From Streptomyces sp. BA2 (lineage in GTDB: Bacteria > Actinomycetota > Actinomycetes > Streptomycetales > Streptomycetaceae): DNA of 64,000 bases. Position 1 is the stretch's first letter, and the number at the start of each line of letters is the position of its first letter. The position numbers were made by a program, and so were the translations under genes. Of the stretch, positions 10,978 to 18,955 are shown in pieces. The notes beneath the pieces were generated by a model, which had not been told where the DNA came from, made no database searches, and saw only the letters and a program-made list of their open reading frames with translations. Location: the NCBI RefSeq assembly GCF_009769735.1, contig NZ_WSRO01000002.1, positions 3,546,001 to 3,610,000 on the forward strand, given 5' to 3'.

Positions 10978-12243
10978 TCAGCTGGCGATGCGGAGCTGAC
11001 GTGTGTCGGTTTCCGCAGACGTGTGGCGGCTGCCGGAAGGACCTTCCGCCACAAATTCACCCCCGTTGACCTGCGATGTTGCGGATGTTTCGGCTGTTGC
11101 GGATCCTCCGGGGGGAGGGGGGCAGTAGCGGGCCCACGCGTCGCTCAGGTCTTCCGCGTAGTAGCCCTTGGGGGTGCCGCTGCCGACCCGGATGCCACGG
11201 GGGCGGATCGGGGTGTTGTCGGGGCGGACGTACTGGCTCAGGAGCTTGGACAGGGCGCGCGCGGTGAGCGGCTTGCTGTGCTGCCCGTCGTCGCTCATGT
11301 CTGCCCACGGGGCGTCATCGAGTCCGAGGAGGACTTCGAGGATGGCGGCGGTGGGCATCCGATCGGCGCCGCAGAACACGTGGTCGCGCAGATCGGTCAG
11401 CAGCCTCACCCCGAGGGAGGCTTCATCCCCTTCCGTGGCGGCCTTGATGAGCGCGACACAGGCGGCGCGGGCCCGCTCGGGCCAATGCCCGCCGGCCGCA
11501 TCCGCGACCGCGAGGAGCGGCTCCCACACATCCGCCGGGCGGTCCGAGACCCCTTCGGGCATCTCCGGCCATGCATCCGCGACCTGCTCGTGAAGGGTGG
11601 CGGCCCAGTCGGCGAGCTTGTCACGCAGGGCGTGGCCCTGCTTCTCGTGGGTGCGGCGCCGGTAGGACTCGCACTTCTCGTTGGGGGCCTTCTTGCGCAT
11701 CCGGATGATGACCGAGCGGGTCAGGATCGTGTCCGGCAGGGAGCCGAGCCCGGCCATGGCCACCGCGCAGAACGAGGAAAACCACTCGGTGGTCTGGTTG
11801 GAGCCGTCCCCGACGCAGCGCAGGGACTTGGCGCCGCGCCGGTAGCCGGAGTTGAGGAACCCGCGGACCTCTTCGTTCCCGCCGGCTTTCTGGCCAAAGA
11901 CGGTGTCGATCTCGTCAAAGAGGATCGTGGGCGTTCCCCCGTCTGCGGCTACCAGCCGGAACAGCGCGTTGGCGGACGCATTGACGGTGGTCGCCGCACG
12001 CGGGGTGAGCGTTTCCACGATCTCCAGGGCCCGTGACTTCCCCGAGCCCGGCTCGGGGCTGAGGAAAGCGAGACGGGCGGTGCCGTCGAGTGCGTCCATG
12101 AGGTGGGCGTGTGCGTCCCACAGCGTCACGGCGACGTAGGCGTGTTCGGTCGGGAAGATGTTGAAGCGGCGGTGGAACGCTTCAACCTCATCGAGCAGTG
12201 CGGCTCCGTCGATGGACGGCGCAGCCTCGGGGGTGGTGGTCAT
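10978..12243 (-). CDS. DUF3631 P-loop ATPase, AICE replication protein
   Basis: The product has 421 residues. A P-loop domain carries Walker A SPEPGSGKSRALE near residue 60 and Walker B TPTILFDEIDTVF, followed by arginine-finger-like ILTRSVIIRMRKK, and then a DUF3631-type C-terminal region. Proteins of this family sit beside Prim-Pol primases in AICEs and act as the helicase or loader-like partner in replication initiation; that role is inferred from context. The ATG at 12243 has GGGAGGA upstream; an upstream in-frame extension has no family similarity. It overlaps the preceding gene by ATGA. The C-terminal coding sequence contains two TGTTGCGG octamers, possibly part of an origin. Confidence 0.85.
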   Translation of the reverse strand: MTTTPEAAPSIDGAALLDEVEAFHRRFNIFPTEHAYVAVTLWDAHAHLMDALDGTARLAFLSPEPGSGKSRALEIVETLTPRAATTVNASANALFRLVAADGGTPTILFDEIDTVFGQKAGGNEEVRGFLNSGYRRGAKSLRCVGDGSNQTTEWFSSFCAVAMAGLGSLPDTILTRSVIIRMRKKAPNEKCESYRRRTHEKQGHALRDKLADWAATLHEQVADAWPEMPEGVSDRPADVWEPLLAVADAAGGHWPERARAACVALIKAATEGDEASLGVRLLTDLRDHVFCGADRMPTAAILEVLLGLDDAPWADMSDDGQHSKPLTARALSKLLSQYVRPDNTPIRPRGIRVGSGTPKGYYAEDLSDAWARYCPPPPGGSATAETSATSQVNGGEFVAEGPSGSRHTSAETDTRQLRIAS

Positions 12244-12611
12244 GCGGCGTTCCTCCCTTCCTGAGTGGTGCGGAGCGGGCATTGGGTGCGGTGGGCGGTG
12301 TGGTCTTCGATCAGGGCGAGCACCTTGCGTCGTCCCACGGCGCTGCGGTCCCGGCCGCACAGACACTTCGAGGTGGCGGTGCGGGTGGCGCCGCGTGGCG
12401 CACGGATGTGGAGCCAGGCGACGGGATAGCGCCCATCACCGGCAGACGGGCCGCTCGGGTGCTGTCCGACGGGAAGGGCTGAAAGGACGCCCTGACGGGC
12501 GACTTCCTTTCGGTCGCCCACCCGATCCGGGGCTCCAGCGCTGTCCGCGGAGTCGAGCCTGGAGGGCGTGCTGGGGAGGCTTTTCAGGGCCGGGCGGGGT
12601 GCGGTGGTCAT
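12240..12611 (-). CDS. small Cys/His-containing protein of the replication module
   Basis: This 123-residue protein is translationally coupled on both sides by ATGA overlaps, so it is a genuine operon member. The C-terminal part has SKCLCGRDRSAVGRR, then an EDHTAHRTQC stretch, giving a possible Cys2-His-His-Cys zinc site. The N-terminal half is Pro/Ser-rich and probably disordered. The ATG at 12611 has GGGAGG upstream. I do not recognise a named family. Its position between the primase and the DUF3631 ATPase suggests an accessory replication factor. Confidence 0.7.
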   Translation of the reverse strand: MTTAPRPALKSLPSTPSRLDSADSAGAPDRVGDRKEVARQGVLSALPVGQHPSGPSAGDGRYPVAWLHIRAPRGATRTATSKCLCGRDRSAVGRRKVLALIEDHTAHRTQCPLRTTQEGRNAA

Positions 12612-13513
12612 GCGGCCTCCCGCGGGCGGGCGGTGCGGATCGACCAGTTCAGGGCGCTGCGGATAGTCGCCGTGCACTCGGATGCGGACAGGCCGGCCGC
12701 CTCCCCGGCCGCCTGAAAAGCCTCCTCCACCACGTGCCGGGGGATCTCGCCCCAGGCCACGAAGCGCCCCAGCGCGCGGGCGCCCGCCAACAGCCGCTGA
12801 TTGCGGCCCCCTTCACCCGTCCCCGCCACCTGCGCGGCCTCCCGTTCCAGTGCCACGCTGGCGCGGCGGCTGACCGTGCCGGGCGCGAGCAACGGCGCGA
12901 GCCGAGCTGTACCCGGTGCGACGGCTGGGGGTTGGAGGAGGGTGTGAAGCCAGTCAGGCAACTCCGCTACTGCGCCGTGGACTTCGATCACGTAGGCGCC
13001 TTGGGAGGTGTGGCTTCCGGCGGCGACGATATTGCCGCCCCACGCGCGGGTGTCGATGCGTTCAGCGAGGGCTCCCGCCGTGCTCGGCAGGCGGCTGGCG
13101 GTGTGGAAGTACAGGTGGAGGCCGCCGCTGGGGGTCCGCACCGTGTAGGTGGCGGGCCATGGGGCACCGGCGTGCTCGCAGAGCGCCTGGAAGTTCGTCG
13201 CGCCGCAAGGCGCGTCCGAACCGTCCTTTCCCTTGGGAATGTCGAGATCCACGACCAAGAGGTGAGCGGGGCCGGGGGCGATGCCGACGTTGAAGGCGCC
13301 GCTCTGCCAGGTGCGGCGGATGCGTTCAGGGTCGCAGGTGGCCCGCTGCTCCCACTTCACGTGCCCGTTGGTGCAGTGGCTTCTGCCGGTGCAGGAGCGT
13401 TCACCGTGCAGGGCCGAGCCCTTGCCGCCGGGGCGCAACGGGTGGACGGGCCAGCCGCGGGCGGCAGCATCGAGCGCCGCGCTCAGCAGCGCGGGGCGTG
13501 CGTCATGCGTCAT
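12608..13513 (-). CDS. bifunctional DNA primase/polymerase (Prim-Pol)
   Basis: This 301-residue protein has an N-terminal Prim-Pol domain (archaeo-eukaryotic primase type). Acidic metal ligands lie in LLVVDLDIPKGKDG, and the second motif is SGGLHLYFHT near residue 130. A C-terminal helical region ends TIRSALNWSIRTARP. It would synthesise primers and extend them at the element origin. The ATG at 13513 is fixed by GGAGGT seven bases upstream; the open frame upstream of it is not conserved. It begins an operon that continues into the 123-residue protein and the DUF3631 ATPase, equivalent to the RepPP-type replication modules described in AICEs. Confidence 0.88.
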   Translation of the reverse strand: MTHDARPALLSAALDAAARGWPVHPLRPGGKGSALHGERSCTGRSHCTNGHVKWEQRATCDPERIRRTWQSGAFNVGIAPGPAHLLVVDLDIPKGKDGSDAPCGATNFQALCEHAGAPWPATYTVRTPSGGLHLYFHTASRLPSTAGALAERIDTRAWGGNIVAAGSHTSQGAYVIEVHGAVAELPDWLHTLLQPPAVAPGTARLAPLLAPGTVSRRASVALEREAAQVAGTGEGGRNQRLLAGARALGRFVAWGEIPRHVVEEAFQAAGEAAGLSASECTATIRSALNWSIRTARPREAA

Positions 13514-13601
13514 GCTGGAGACCTCCACAGGTCTGTAGTGGGCAGGTGGACAAGGGCGGCCCCGCGACTTTGGCGAGACGAGGGGGCCGCCCTTGGCGTA
13601 G

Positions 13602-14051
13602 CTAGAACGGGGGCTTTTCGCTGAACTTCGAGTCGGTCGACGGCTGGTCGGTGGACCATGCGTCGCCGGACGCATCCGCGGCGGGCTGCCTGGCGTTGAT
13701 GGCGACGGTGGTGAAGCGCAGTGAGGCGCCGATGTCGTCAATCTCCAGGGCGAGCATGGAGCGGTTCTCGCCCTCGGGGGTCTGCCAGTTGTGCTGCCGG
13801 ATACGACCGGTGGCCACCACGCGCGAGCCCTTGGTCAGTGATTCGGCGACGTGCTCCGCGAGGGAGCGCCAGGCGGCGCAGCGGAAGAACGTGGACGTGC
13901 CGTCCTTCCACTGATTGGTGGTCTTGTCGAAGGTGCGCGGGGTGGCGGCGATGGTGAACTTGGCCAGCGCCGCACCGGAGTCGGTGAACTTAACCTCCGG
14001 GTCGGTGGTCAAGTTGCCGACGACGGTAATCGGGGTTTCTCCGAAGGACAC
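13602..14051 (-). CDS. ssb: element-encoded single-stranded DNA-binding protein
   Basis: This 149-residue SSB has the full OB core: ETPITVVGNLTTDPEVKF, LAKFTIAATPRTFDK, TSTFFRCAAWRSLAEHVAES and GSRVVATGRIRQ. Its C-terminal tail ends SEKPPF, a variant of the acidic/aromatic tip that recruits replication partners. The GTG start at 14051 has GGGAGAG before it. It precedes the Prim-Pol operon and follows the iteron array, so it belongs to the replication module. It is clearly distinct from the chromosomal ssbB in this window. Confidence 0.93.
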   Translation of the reverse strand: MSFGETPITVVGNLTTDPEVKFTDSGAALAKFTIAATPRTFDKTTNQWKDGTSTFFRCAAWRSLAEHVAESLTKGSRVVATGRIRQHNWQTPEGENRSMLALEIDDIGASLRFTTVAINARQPAADASGDAWSTDQPSTDSKFSEKPPF

Positions 14052-14093
14052 AGGTCTCTCCCAGTCAATTGAGCGGGTTGGAGATACGCCGCT

Positions 14094-14165
14094 GTTGCTC
14101 CAAGCGTTGCGGCGTCGGTTGCGGCATGAGTTGCGGCAACTGTTGCGACACGTGTTGCGTACTGC
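14094..14165 (+). repeat. six 12-bp iterons (GTTGCGGCA consensus)
   Basis: GTTGC recurs at 14094, 14106, 14118, 14130, 14142 and 14154, exactly 12 bases apart. The units run GTTGCTCCAAGC, GTTGCGGCGTCG, GTTGCGGCATGA, GTTGCGGCAACT, GTTGCGACACGT and GTTGCGTACTGC. The array lies in the 348-base gap between divergent ssb and nuclease genes, which holds no other gene that I can see. Phased iterons next to primase and SSB genes are typical of a replication origin or a Rep/regulator binding site. Confidence 0.75.
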
Positions 14166-14399
14166 CGTTCGGCGACGGGCACTTGCCGCAGGTCACCACA
14201 CGTCTATTGGTGTGGTCGGGGGTCAGACATCCCCTCTGTAGCCGCCCTCCCAGTCCCACGGAAGAGAAAAGGTGGGGTGAGACGTGGCGGTCGGCGGCAT
14301 CGGCGATCGGCGGTGCGCTTGGCTCATTGTCCGCCGGCGTGGCCGTGCCGCGCAGAAATGCGGCGGCGGGGTGTCAGTGGTGGCCGCTAGGGTCGCGGC

Positions 14400-15413
14400 A
14401 TGCTGACCAACGTGGATCTTGTGCCGGGTCTGGTAACGACGCGTGACGCCATCGCGCAGGCCTTTGGCTGTGGGACGTTCCAGGGCATCGAGCCGGCCGC
14501 GGATGCAGGAAAGGTGTTCGTCTACTCCGATCCGTCCGCGGGTGAGGAGTACGGCTACACCTTCGACGGCCGGGCGGACGATGACGAGTTCGGAGCCTTG
14601 TACCTGTACACGGGCGCCGGCGCGAGGGGGGATCAGGTCGTCTCCGGGCGCAACAAGTCGCTGCGCTACCACGTCGAAGATGGCCGCGAGATCCATCTGT
14701 TCGTGGCGCATGGCAAGGTGCCGGGCAGCGGGGCCATGCAGCAGCGATACATCGGCCAGATGGTCGTTGACCCGGTGAAGGCGTTCGATGTCCGGCGGGG
14801 ACCGGGCCGAGATGGCGTGATGCGGGACGTATTGGTCTTTCGCTTGCGTCCAGTCGAGGGCACGGAGCCGGCGTGGACAGAGGCGGACAACCTGCCGCCC
14901 GCTGGCGACACGCTGGTTGAGGTGACCGCACCGCCGGTTGTGCAGCCGGCGGCTGTGGTTCTTCCGCAGCAGACCGGGGTGAAGGCGAAGAAGGCCGAGC
15001 AGCACAGCACCTCGGAAACCGTCGCCGATATTCCTGCCGGGCAGCGGAAGGTGCTGCGTCGCGAGGGCGAGTTGGTGAAGGCGTTCAAGGCGCATCTGGC
15101 TGCTGCGGGACACGAGACCCATAGCTTCCAGATCACCATCAAGGGCGAGCCGGGAGCGCTCACCCCCGACCTGTACGACGTGCAGGATCACGTCTTGTAC
15201 GAGGCCAAGGGGCTCACCACTCGGGCCAACGTACGGATGGCGATCGGGCAGTTGGCTGACTACCGTCGCTACGTTCCCCAGCCCGAGACGCTGCGGGTGG
15301 CGGTGCTGTTGCCGAGCGCTCCCACCCCTGACGTGCAGGAGCTCCTCGCGAAGGAGAACATCGCGCTCGTCTACCAGACCGACAGTGGGTTCTCCGGATG
15401 GCCGCTGGTCTGA
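14400..15413 (+). CDS. SRA-like domain fused to PD-(D/E)XK nuclease (putative type IV restriction enzyme)
   Basis: The 337-residue protein has two domains. Residues about 10-165 resemble SRA modified-base readers: EEYGYTFDGRADDDEFGALY followed by LYTGAGARGDQ and GRNKSL, comparable to the DD-(D)-G-x-F-x-YTGxGxxGDQ...GN-x-AL core of SRA domains. Residues about 215-337 look like a PD-(D/E)XK nuclease, with ALTPDLYDV, LYEAKG and the IGQLADYRRYV helix carrying the QxxxY pattern of Mrr-like enzymes. It may cleave DNA with modified bases, as McrBC/Mrr-type and ScoMcrA enzymes do. The ATG at 14400 is the first in frame; no strong ribosome site is visible. It stands alone on the plus strand inside an otherwise minus-strand block. 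Confidence 0.72.
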   Translation: MLTNVDLVPGLVTTRDAIAQAFGCGTFQGIEPAADAGKVFVYSDPSAGEEYGYTFDGRADDDEFGALYLYTGAGARGDQVVSGRNKSLRYHVEDGREIHLFVAHGKVPGSGAMQQRYIGQMVVDPVKAFDVRRGPGRDGVMRDVLVFRLRPVEGTEPAWTEADNLPPAGDTLVEVTAPPVVQPAAVVLPQQTGVKAKKAEQHSTSETVADIPAGQRKVLRREGELVKAFKAHLAAAGHETHSFQITIKGEPGALTPDLYDVQDHVLYEAKGLTTRANVRMAIGQLADYRRYVPQPETLRVAVLLPSAPTPDVQELLAKENIALVYQTDSGFSGWPLV

Positions 15414-15427
15414 CGACGCGGTGGTGC

Positions 15428-15628
15428 TCACGCGCTGGCCTTCGCGGTGTCGGTGCGGATGACGGCGAAGGTGTCGTGGATCGCGTCGTAGTGGACGTGG
15501 ACCGGGCCGGGAGCTTCCGCGCGGGCCTGGGTGGCGCGGCGGGTGGCCACGAGGGAGGCGCGGGGGTTGCCGGCGGGGTAGGCGTCGATGCGGATCGGGT
15601 GGTGTCCGGTGCAGTAGCGGCACGTCAT
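15428..15628 (-). CDS. small hypothetical protein with CxxC-type N-terminus
   Basis: This 66-residue protein starts MTCRYCTGHHPIRIDAYPAG, a CxxC followed by two His that could bind zinc. The rest is basic and then hydrophilic (VHVHYDAIHDTFAVIRTD). It lies 23 bases downstream of the SpdD-like gene in the same direction, consistent with an operon. I do not recognise a family. The size and location fit the small accessory proteins of AICE transfer modules. Confidence 0.6.
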   Translation of the reverse strand: MTCRYCTGHHPIRIDAYPAGNPRASLVATRRATQARAEAPGPVHVHYDAIHDTFAVIRTDTAKASA

Positions 15629-15651
15629 GGCGCTACTCCTTCGAGGTGGGG

Positions 15652-16107
15652 TCAGCCGTAGAAGCGGTTGCGTTTGATGACGGCCTTGCGGATGTTGACC
15701 GTTGTCCCGCCGCCCGATCGGCTCGTGCCGAGGATCTGCACGGCGATGTAGCCGCCGAAGATGACCGCGGCCAGGATGATGAGCTGCTGGACGAAGGCAG
15801 CGAGCGCGGCGATGAACCCGGTGAGCAGGACCAGGCCGCCGCAGACCGCGGCGAAGCCGATCCCTCCGAGCGCGATGTTCACCGCGGTACGACTCACGGC
15901 CGGCTGCGCGAGCGGCGCGGGCGCGGGCGCCGCGGCCGGGGTGAGGGTGTAGCCGGTGGCAACCCGCCCGTCGGGGAGGACGATCGACTGCACCGCGGGC
16001 ACGTGGCCCGGCTGCCCGGGCGCGAGCGCCGCCGCGTACGGCTCGGTCGGCGGGATCGGTATGGGGTGGTGGACTTCGACGGCCGTGGGCCGCTGCAGGT
16101 GGTCCAT
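15652..16107 (-). CDS. SpdD-like membrane spread protein
   Basis: This 151-residue protein has a Pro/Ala-rich N-terminus, two predicted membrane segments (TAVNIALGGIGFAAVCGGLV and FIAALAAFVQQLIILAAVIF) and a basic C-terminus (VNIRKAVIKRNRFYG). This layout matches the SpdD-type proteins of Streptomyces conjugative plasmids, small membrane proteins that help spread plasmid DNA between mycelial compartments after transfer. It lies directly downstream of the clt-like repeats and traB. The specific family assignment is inferred from layout and context. Confidence 0.7.
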   Translation of the reverse strand: MDHLQRPTAVEVHHPIPIPPTEPYAAALAPGQPGHVPAVQSIVLPDGRVATGYTLTPAAAPAPAPLAQPAVSRTAVNIALGGIGFAAVCGGLVLLTGFIAALAAFVQQLIILAAVIFGGYIAVQILGTSRSGGGTTVNIRKAVIKRNRFYG

Positions 16108-16171
16108 GAGGTCTCCCTCGAATCGGCCGCGGGCCCGCGCCAGGGGTGTGGCGCGGGCCCGCAGGGCTCGG

Positions 16172-16291
16172 GTGTCAGGGATGGGTGTCAGGGGTGTCAG
16201 GGCGGGGCGTCACGCGTTTGTGACACCGGTTTTGCCTAGGGGTTTGGGTGTCAGGGCGCCGTGACGGTGTCAGGCGGTGTCAGGTGTCAGG
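16172..16291 (+). repeat. array of GTGTCAGG octamers, probable clt/TraB recognition site
   Basis: Seven perfect GTGTCAGG copies begin at 16172, 16185, 16194, 16248, 16267, 16277 and 16284. There is a degenerate inverted copy at 16220-16227 and a partial one after 16296. The array lies in the traB-spdD gap and runs over the traB stop codon. In Streptomyces conjugation the TraB translocase binds 8-bp repeats (TRS) in the plasmid clt locus through its C-terminal winged helix. The position and repeat length match that system. Confidence 0.75.
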
Positions 16292-18341
16292 CGGCCGTCA
16301 GGGTCGGTTCCGGTTGGGGGACGATGCGCCACCGGCCGGTGGTGTTCGTCGCCTCCAACCGGCCCTCCAGGGCGGCGTCCTTGAGGCGGGCGGACACCCA
16401 CGGGCGGGAGAAGTGGTTGCGGTCGCACCAGTCGATGAAGTCCTTCGGCCCGACGATCATCTGCCCGGCCCCCTCGAACTCCGCGAGCGCTTGCGCGAAC
16501 AGCCGGCGGGCTTCCTCCGGGGAGGGCTTGTGGCCCTGCTCCTGCCCGAACAGCGGAGCATCGTCCCCCGGCTGGTTGTCGGGGAGTTCGACCTCGGGGT
16601 CGATGTCCTGGTCTTCGGGGTCCACCCCGGCTCGCGGCTCGTCGTCCAACGCGTCCTCTTCCACGTCCGGCCGGTCGACCGGCTCTTCATCGGTGGCGCG
16701 GCCGGTGTAGGCGCGTCCGGCGATGCTGGATGCCGCCCCGGCGGTGATGGGGTCGGCGGTGGCGCCGTTGCGCTGGGCCCAGCTGGCGAGCATCTCCATC
16801 ACCGGCACGGCACGCGGGGTGAAGCGCTGCGTGCGGCCGGGCGAGGGGTAGCGGGCTTCATCGATGCCTGGCGTGACGACGTAGCAGTAGCCGGGGCGGC
16901 GGTTGCCCCAGGCGCCGGGGTGGGCGCCCGCGTCGATGACCGACTCCGGAAGGCTGAACCCCTCATCGCGCGGGTCGCAACCGAGCGCGATCGTGGAGGG
17001 CAGGGAGGCGCGGGTGCTGGTGGACATTTGGTCGTAGGAGGGCCGCTGAAGCGAGACGATCAGGGAGATCCCGGCGGAGCGGGCCTCCTGGGCGATGCCG
17101 GTGAACGCATCGTCTCCGAGCGCGCGCAGGGTGTTGGCGGCCTCCTCGAACCAGGCCACCAAGAACGGCATCCCCGCACAGCCGCACGCCCGACCATCCG
17201 ACCGGCAGGAGCGCTCGGGGTCCTCCTGCACCGCAGCAGCCGCCGGTACCCACTGGCGGTAGCTGTGATCTCCCAGCCAGCGGGTGCGGGCGGGGATGAC
17301 GCCTTGGATGGCTTCGACCATGACCTCGGTGTCGATGCCGCCCTCGACACCCCAGTCCAGACCCGGCCGCAGGGGGCCGAAGTCCTGGAAGGCCTTGGGG
17401 TCCGACAGCCACACGATGACATCGCGGCGGGAGAGGATCTCCGTCAGGAGGTTCAGCGCCGCGTCGCCCTTGCCTGATCCGGTGCCGCCCGCGATCAGGC
17501 CGTGGGTGGAGTTGCGGCCCACGTCCGGATCGCCGGGCAGCCACAGCAGCAGCGGAGCGCCATCGTCGTAGCGGCCGATGACCAGCGGATCGGCAATCGA
17601 CCCACCAACGTTGGACGGCCCTTCCCACTCGATGACCTCGGAGAGCATGTCTTCGGGGACAATGACCAGTTCACCGCGGCGGGAGGAATCAGGGCTGGGG
17701 GTGTAGCGCACGGCGTTGGCCGGCAGATCCAGCGCGGACGCGATCAGCTTCAAGGCCTTGGTCACGTCGTCGTTGGTCTGCTCACCCTGCTCCACCGCGA
17801 GCGAGGCAGTGACCCGGTTTGGCTCCACCTTCGCGGCACCGATCTGAGCCTTGGCCAGTCCTACCTTCTCCAGCAGGCCCCCGTCTGAGCTTCCGCCGGA
17901 CCCTTCGGGGTTGTGTCGCATGAGGATGCGCACGTTCCACGACAGGGCGACCGCGGGGCCGCCCATGAGATAGAGGTCATCGAGCGGTCCGGCGGTGGGG
18001 CCGGCCAGGCATGCGGCAGTGAGCCAGGCCGAGCCGAGCCCGGTAGTCAACGCGGTGTGCAGGCGGCGCTGCTTGCTGGTCGTCTTGCCGATCAGCCAGG
18101 CGCCGCCGGATAGGGCCACCGACGTGAGCGTGAGGCCGACTGCAGCCGGGGTGCTCTCGTCCCACCGCAGATGCCCCAAAGCGCCGGCCAGGCCGATGCC
18201 GCCCACGCCCAGCCACGGCGGGATGTGCGGCTTGGCCCGATGCAGCAGGAAGGCGCCCACGCCCCCGCCATCCGCATTGCCCCGCTGCATTTCCATCAGT
18301 TGCAGGAGCTGCTGTTGCTCGTTGTCTGCGCGCTTCATCAT
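16287..18341 (-). CDS. traB: TraB/TraSA-type FtsK-like DNA translocase
   Basis: The 684-residue product is the central transfer protein. Membrane segments lie near residues 42-56, 65-85 and 98-115. The motor domain follows, with Walker A LIAGGTGSGKGDAAL (about 283-297) and Walker B MPFLVAWFEEAAN. The C-terminal winged helix (ARRLFAQALAEFEGAG and then VGPKDFIDWCDRNHFSRPWV) corresponds to the region that reads TRS repeats in TraB. TraB hexamers translocate double-stranded DNA between hyphae without a relaxase. The ATG pair at 18341 has GGAGGT upstream. The acidic spacer at about 555-600 (EEPVDRPDVEEDALDDEPRA) is variable. The likely target array overlaps its own 3' end. Confidence 0.92.
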   Translation of the reverse strand: MMKRADNEQQQLLQLMEMQRGNADGGGVGAFLLHRAKPHIPPWLGVGGIGLAGALGHLRWDESTPAAVGLTLTSVALSGGAWLIGKTTSKQRRLHTALTTGLGSAWLTAACLAGPTAGPLDDLYLMGGPAVALSWNVRILMRHNPEGSGGSSDGGLLEKVGLAKAQIGAAKVEPNRVTASLAVEQGEQTNDDVTKALKLIASALDLPANAVRYTPSPDSSRRGELVIVPEDMLSEVIEWEGPSNVGGSIADPLVIGRYDDGAPLLLWLPGDPDVGRNSTHGLIAGGTGSGKGDAALNLLTEILSRRDVIVWLSDPKAFQDFGPLRPGLDWGVEGGIDTEVMVEAIQGVIPARTRWLGDHSYRQWVPAAAAVQEDPERSCRSDGRACGCAGMPFLVAWFEEAANTLRALGDDAFTGIAQEARSAGISLIVSLQRPSYDQMSTSTRASLPSTIALGCDPRDEGFSLPESVIDAGAHPGAWGNRRPGYCYVVTPGIDEARYPSPGRTQRFTPRAVPVMEMLASWAQRNGATADPITAGAASSIAGRAYTGRATDEEPVDRPDVEEDALDDEPRAGVDPEDQDIDPEVELPDNQPGDDAPLFGQEQGHKPSPEEARRLFAQALAEFEGAGQMIVGPKDFIDWCDRNHFSRPWVSARLKDAALEGRLEATNTTGRWRIVPQPEPTLTAA

Positions 18342-18353
18342 GGCTCTACCTCC

Positions 18354-18938
18354 TTACTGCTGGGCCCAGTTCATGACCGGCTGCTGCGGCCGGCGGGCGC
18401 GGTGACGGACACGGTTGATCTCTTCCTCGTACTCCTGCTGGAAAGTGGCGTAGGCGCCCGCGGCGTTCTTCGCCGCGTCTTTCAGGTCATCGGCCGCCTT
18501 GGTCAGCTTGCGGCTGACCTTGCGGGCGCGGATGCGGGAGCCGAACGCACGGCCCTCGGGGTCCGGCACCGACTCCAGAACGCTCTTGAGGATCTCCGCG
18601 GCCATGGCCACCTCGATCGACAGCGTCACCCCGGCGGCGCGCAGCGTGTTGCAGTAGTTGCGCACCTGCGCCGGGGAGTTGAACTCCGGAGCAGGCAACA
18701 GGGACTGCCCGTTCGAGCGGCCCCCGTTCGCCCGCGCGCCCCGGTTGTTGTTCACGGTGACGTTGATCGGCGGGACGAACGAGCCGCCCATCGCGCCCAT
18801 GAAGCCGCCCGCGGCGGCGCCGGCGTTGGCGAACTTGTTGGACTTGTCGCCAGCACTGCCGTTGGTGTTGCCGCCGTACGGCTGCTGGGCCTGTCGGGTG
18901 CGGAAGTTGTGGACTCGGTTGCTTCCGTTGCGCGCCAT
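18354..18938 (-). CDS. TraA-like plasmid transfer protein
   Basis: This 194-residue protein ends 13 bases before traB. Residues 1-80 are Asn/Gly-rich and low in complexity (NNRGARANGGRSNG). The C-terminal part is helical and charged (GSRIRARKVSRKLTKAADDL), with a predicted coiled coil up to NAAGAYATFQQEYEEEINRV. Proteins of this make-up directly upstream of traB are annotated as plasmid transfer protein TraA in actinomycete plasmids; their mechanism is unclear. The ATG at 18938 is preceded by GGAG. Confidence 0.68.
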   Translation of the reverse strand: MARNGSNRVHNFRTRQAQQPYGGNTNGSAGDKSNKFANAGAAAGGFMGAMGGSFVPPINVTVNNNRGARANGGRSNGQSLLPAPEFNSPAQVRNYCNTLRAAGVTLSIEVAMAAEILKSVLESVPDPEGRAFGSRIRARKVSRKLTKAADDLKDAAKNAAGAYATFQQEYEEEINRVRHRARRPQQPVMNWAQQ

Positions 18939-18955
18939 CAGGCGATCTCCTCAGA

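Noticed and set aside
14094..14165. CRISPR array from the evenly spaced repeats
   Set aside because: The unit is 12 bp with no unique spacers, and no cas genes are present; iterons fit better.
16172..16291. Octamer array as a random G-rich stretch
   Set aside because: Seven exact copies of the same 8-mer in 120 bases beside traB are far more than composition alone would give.
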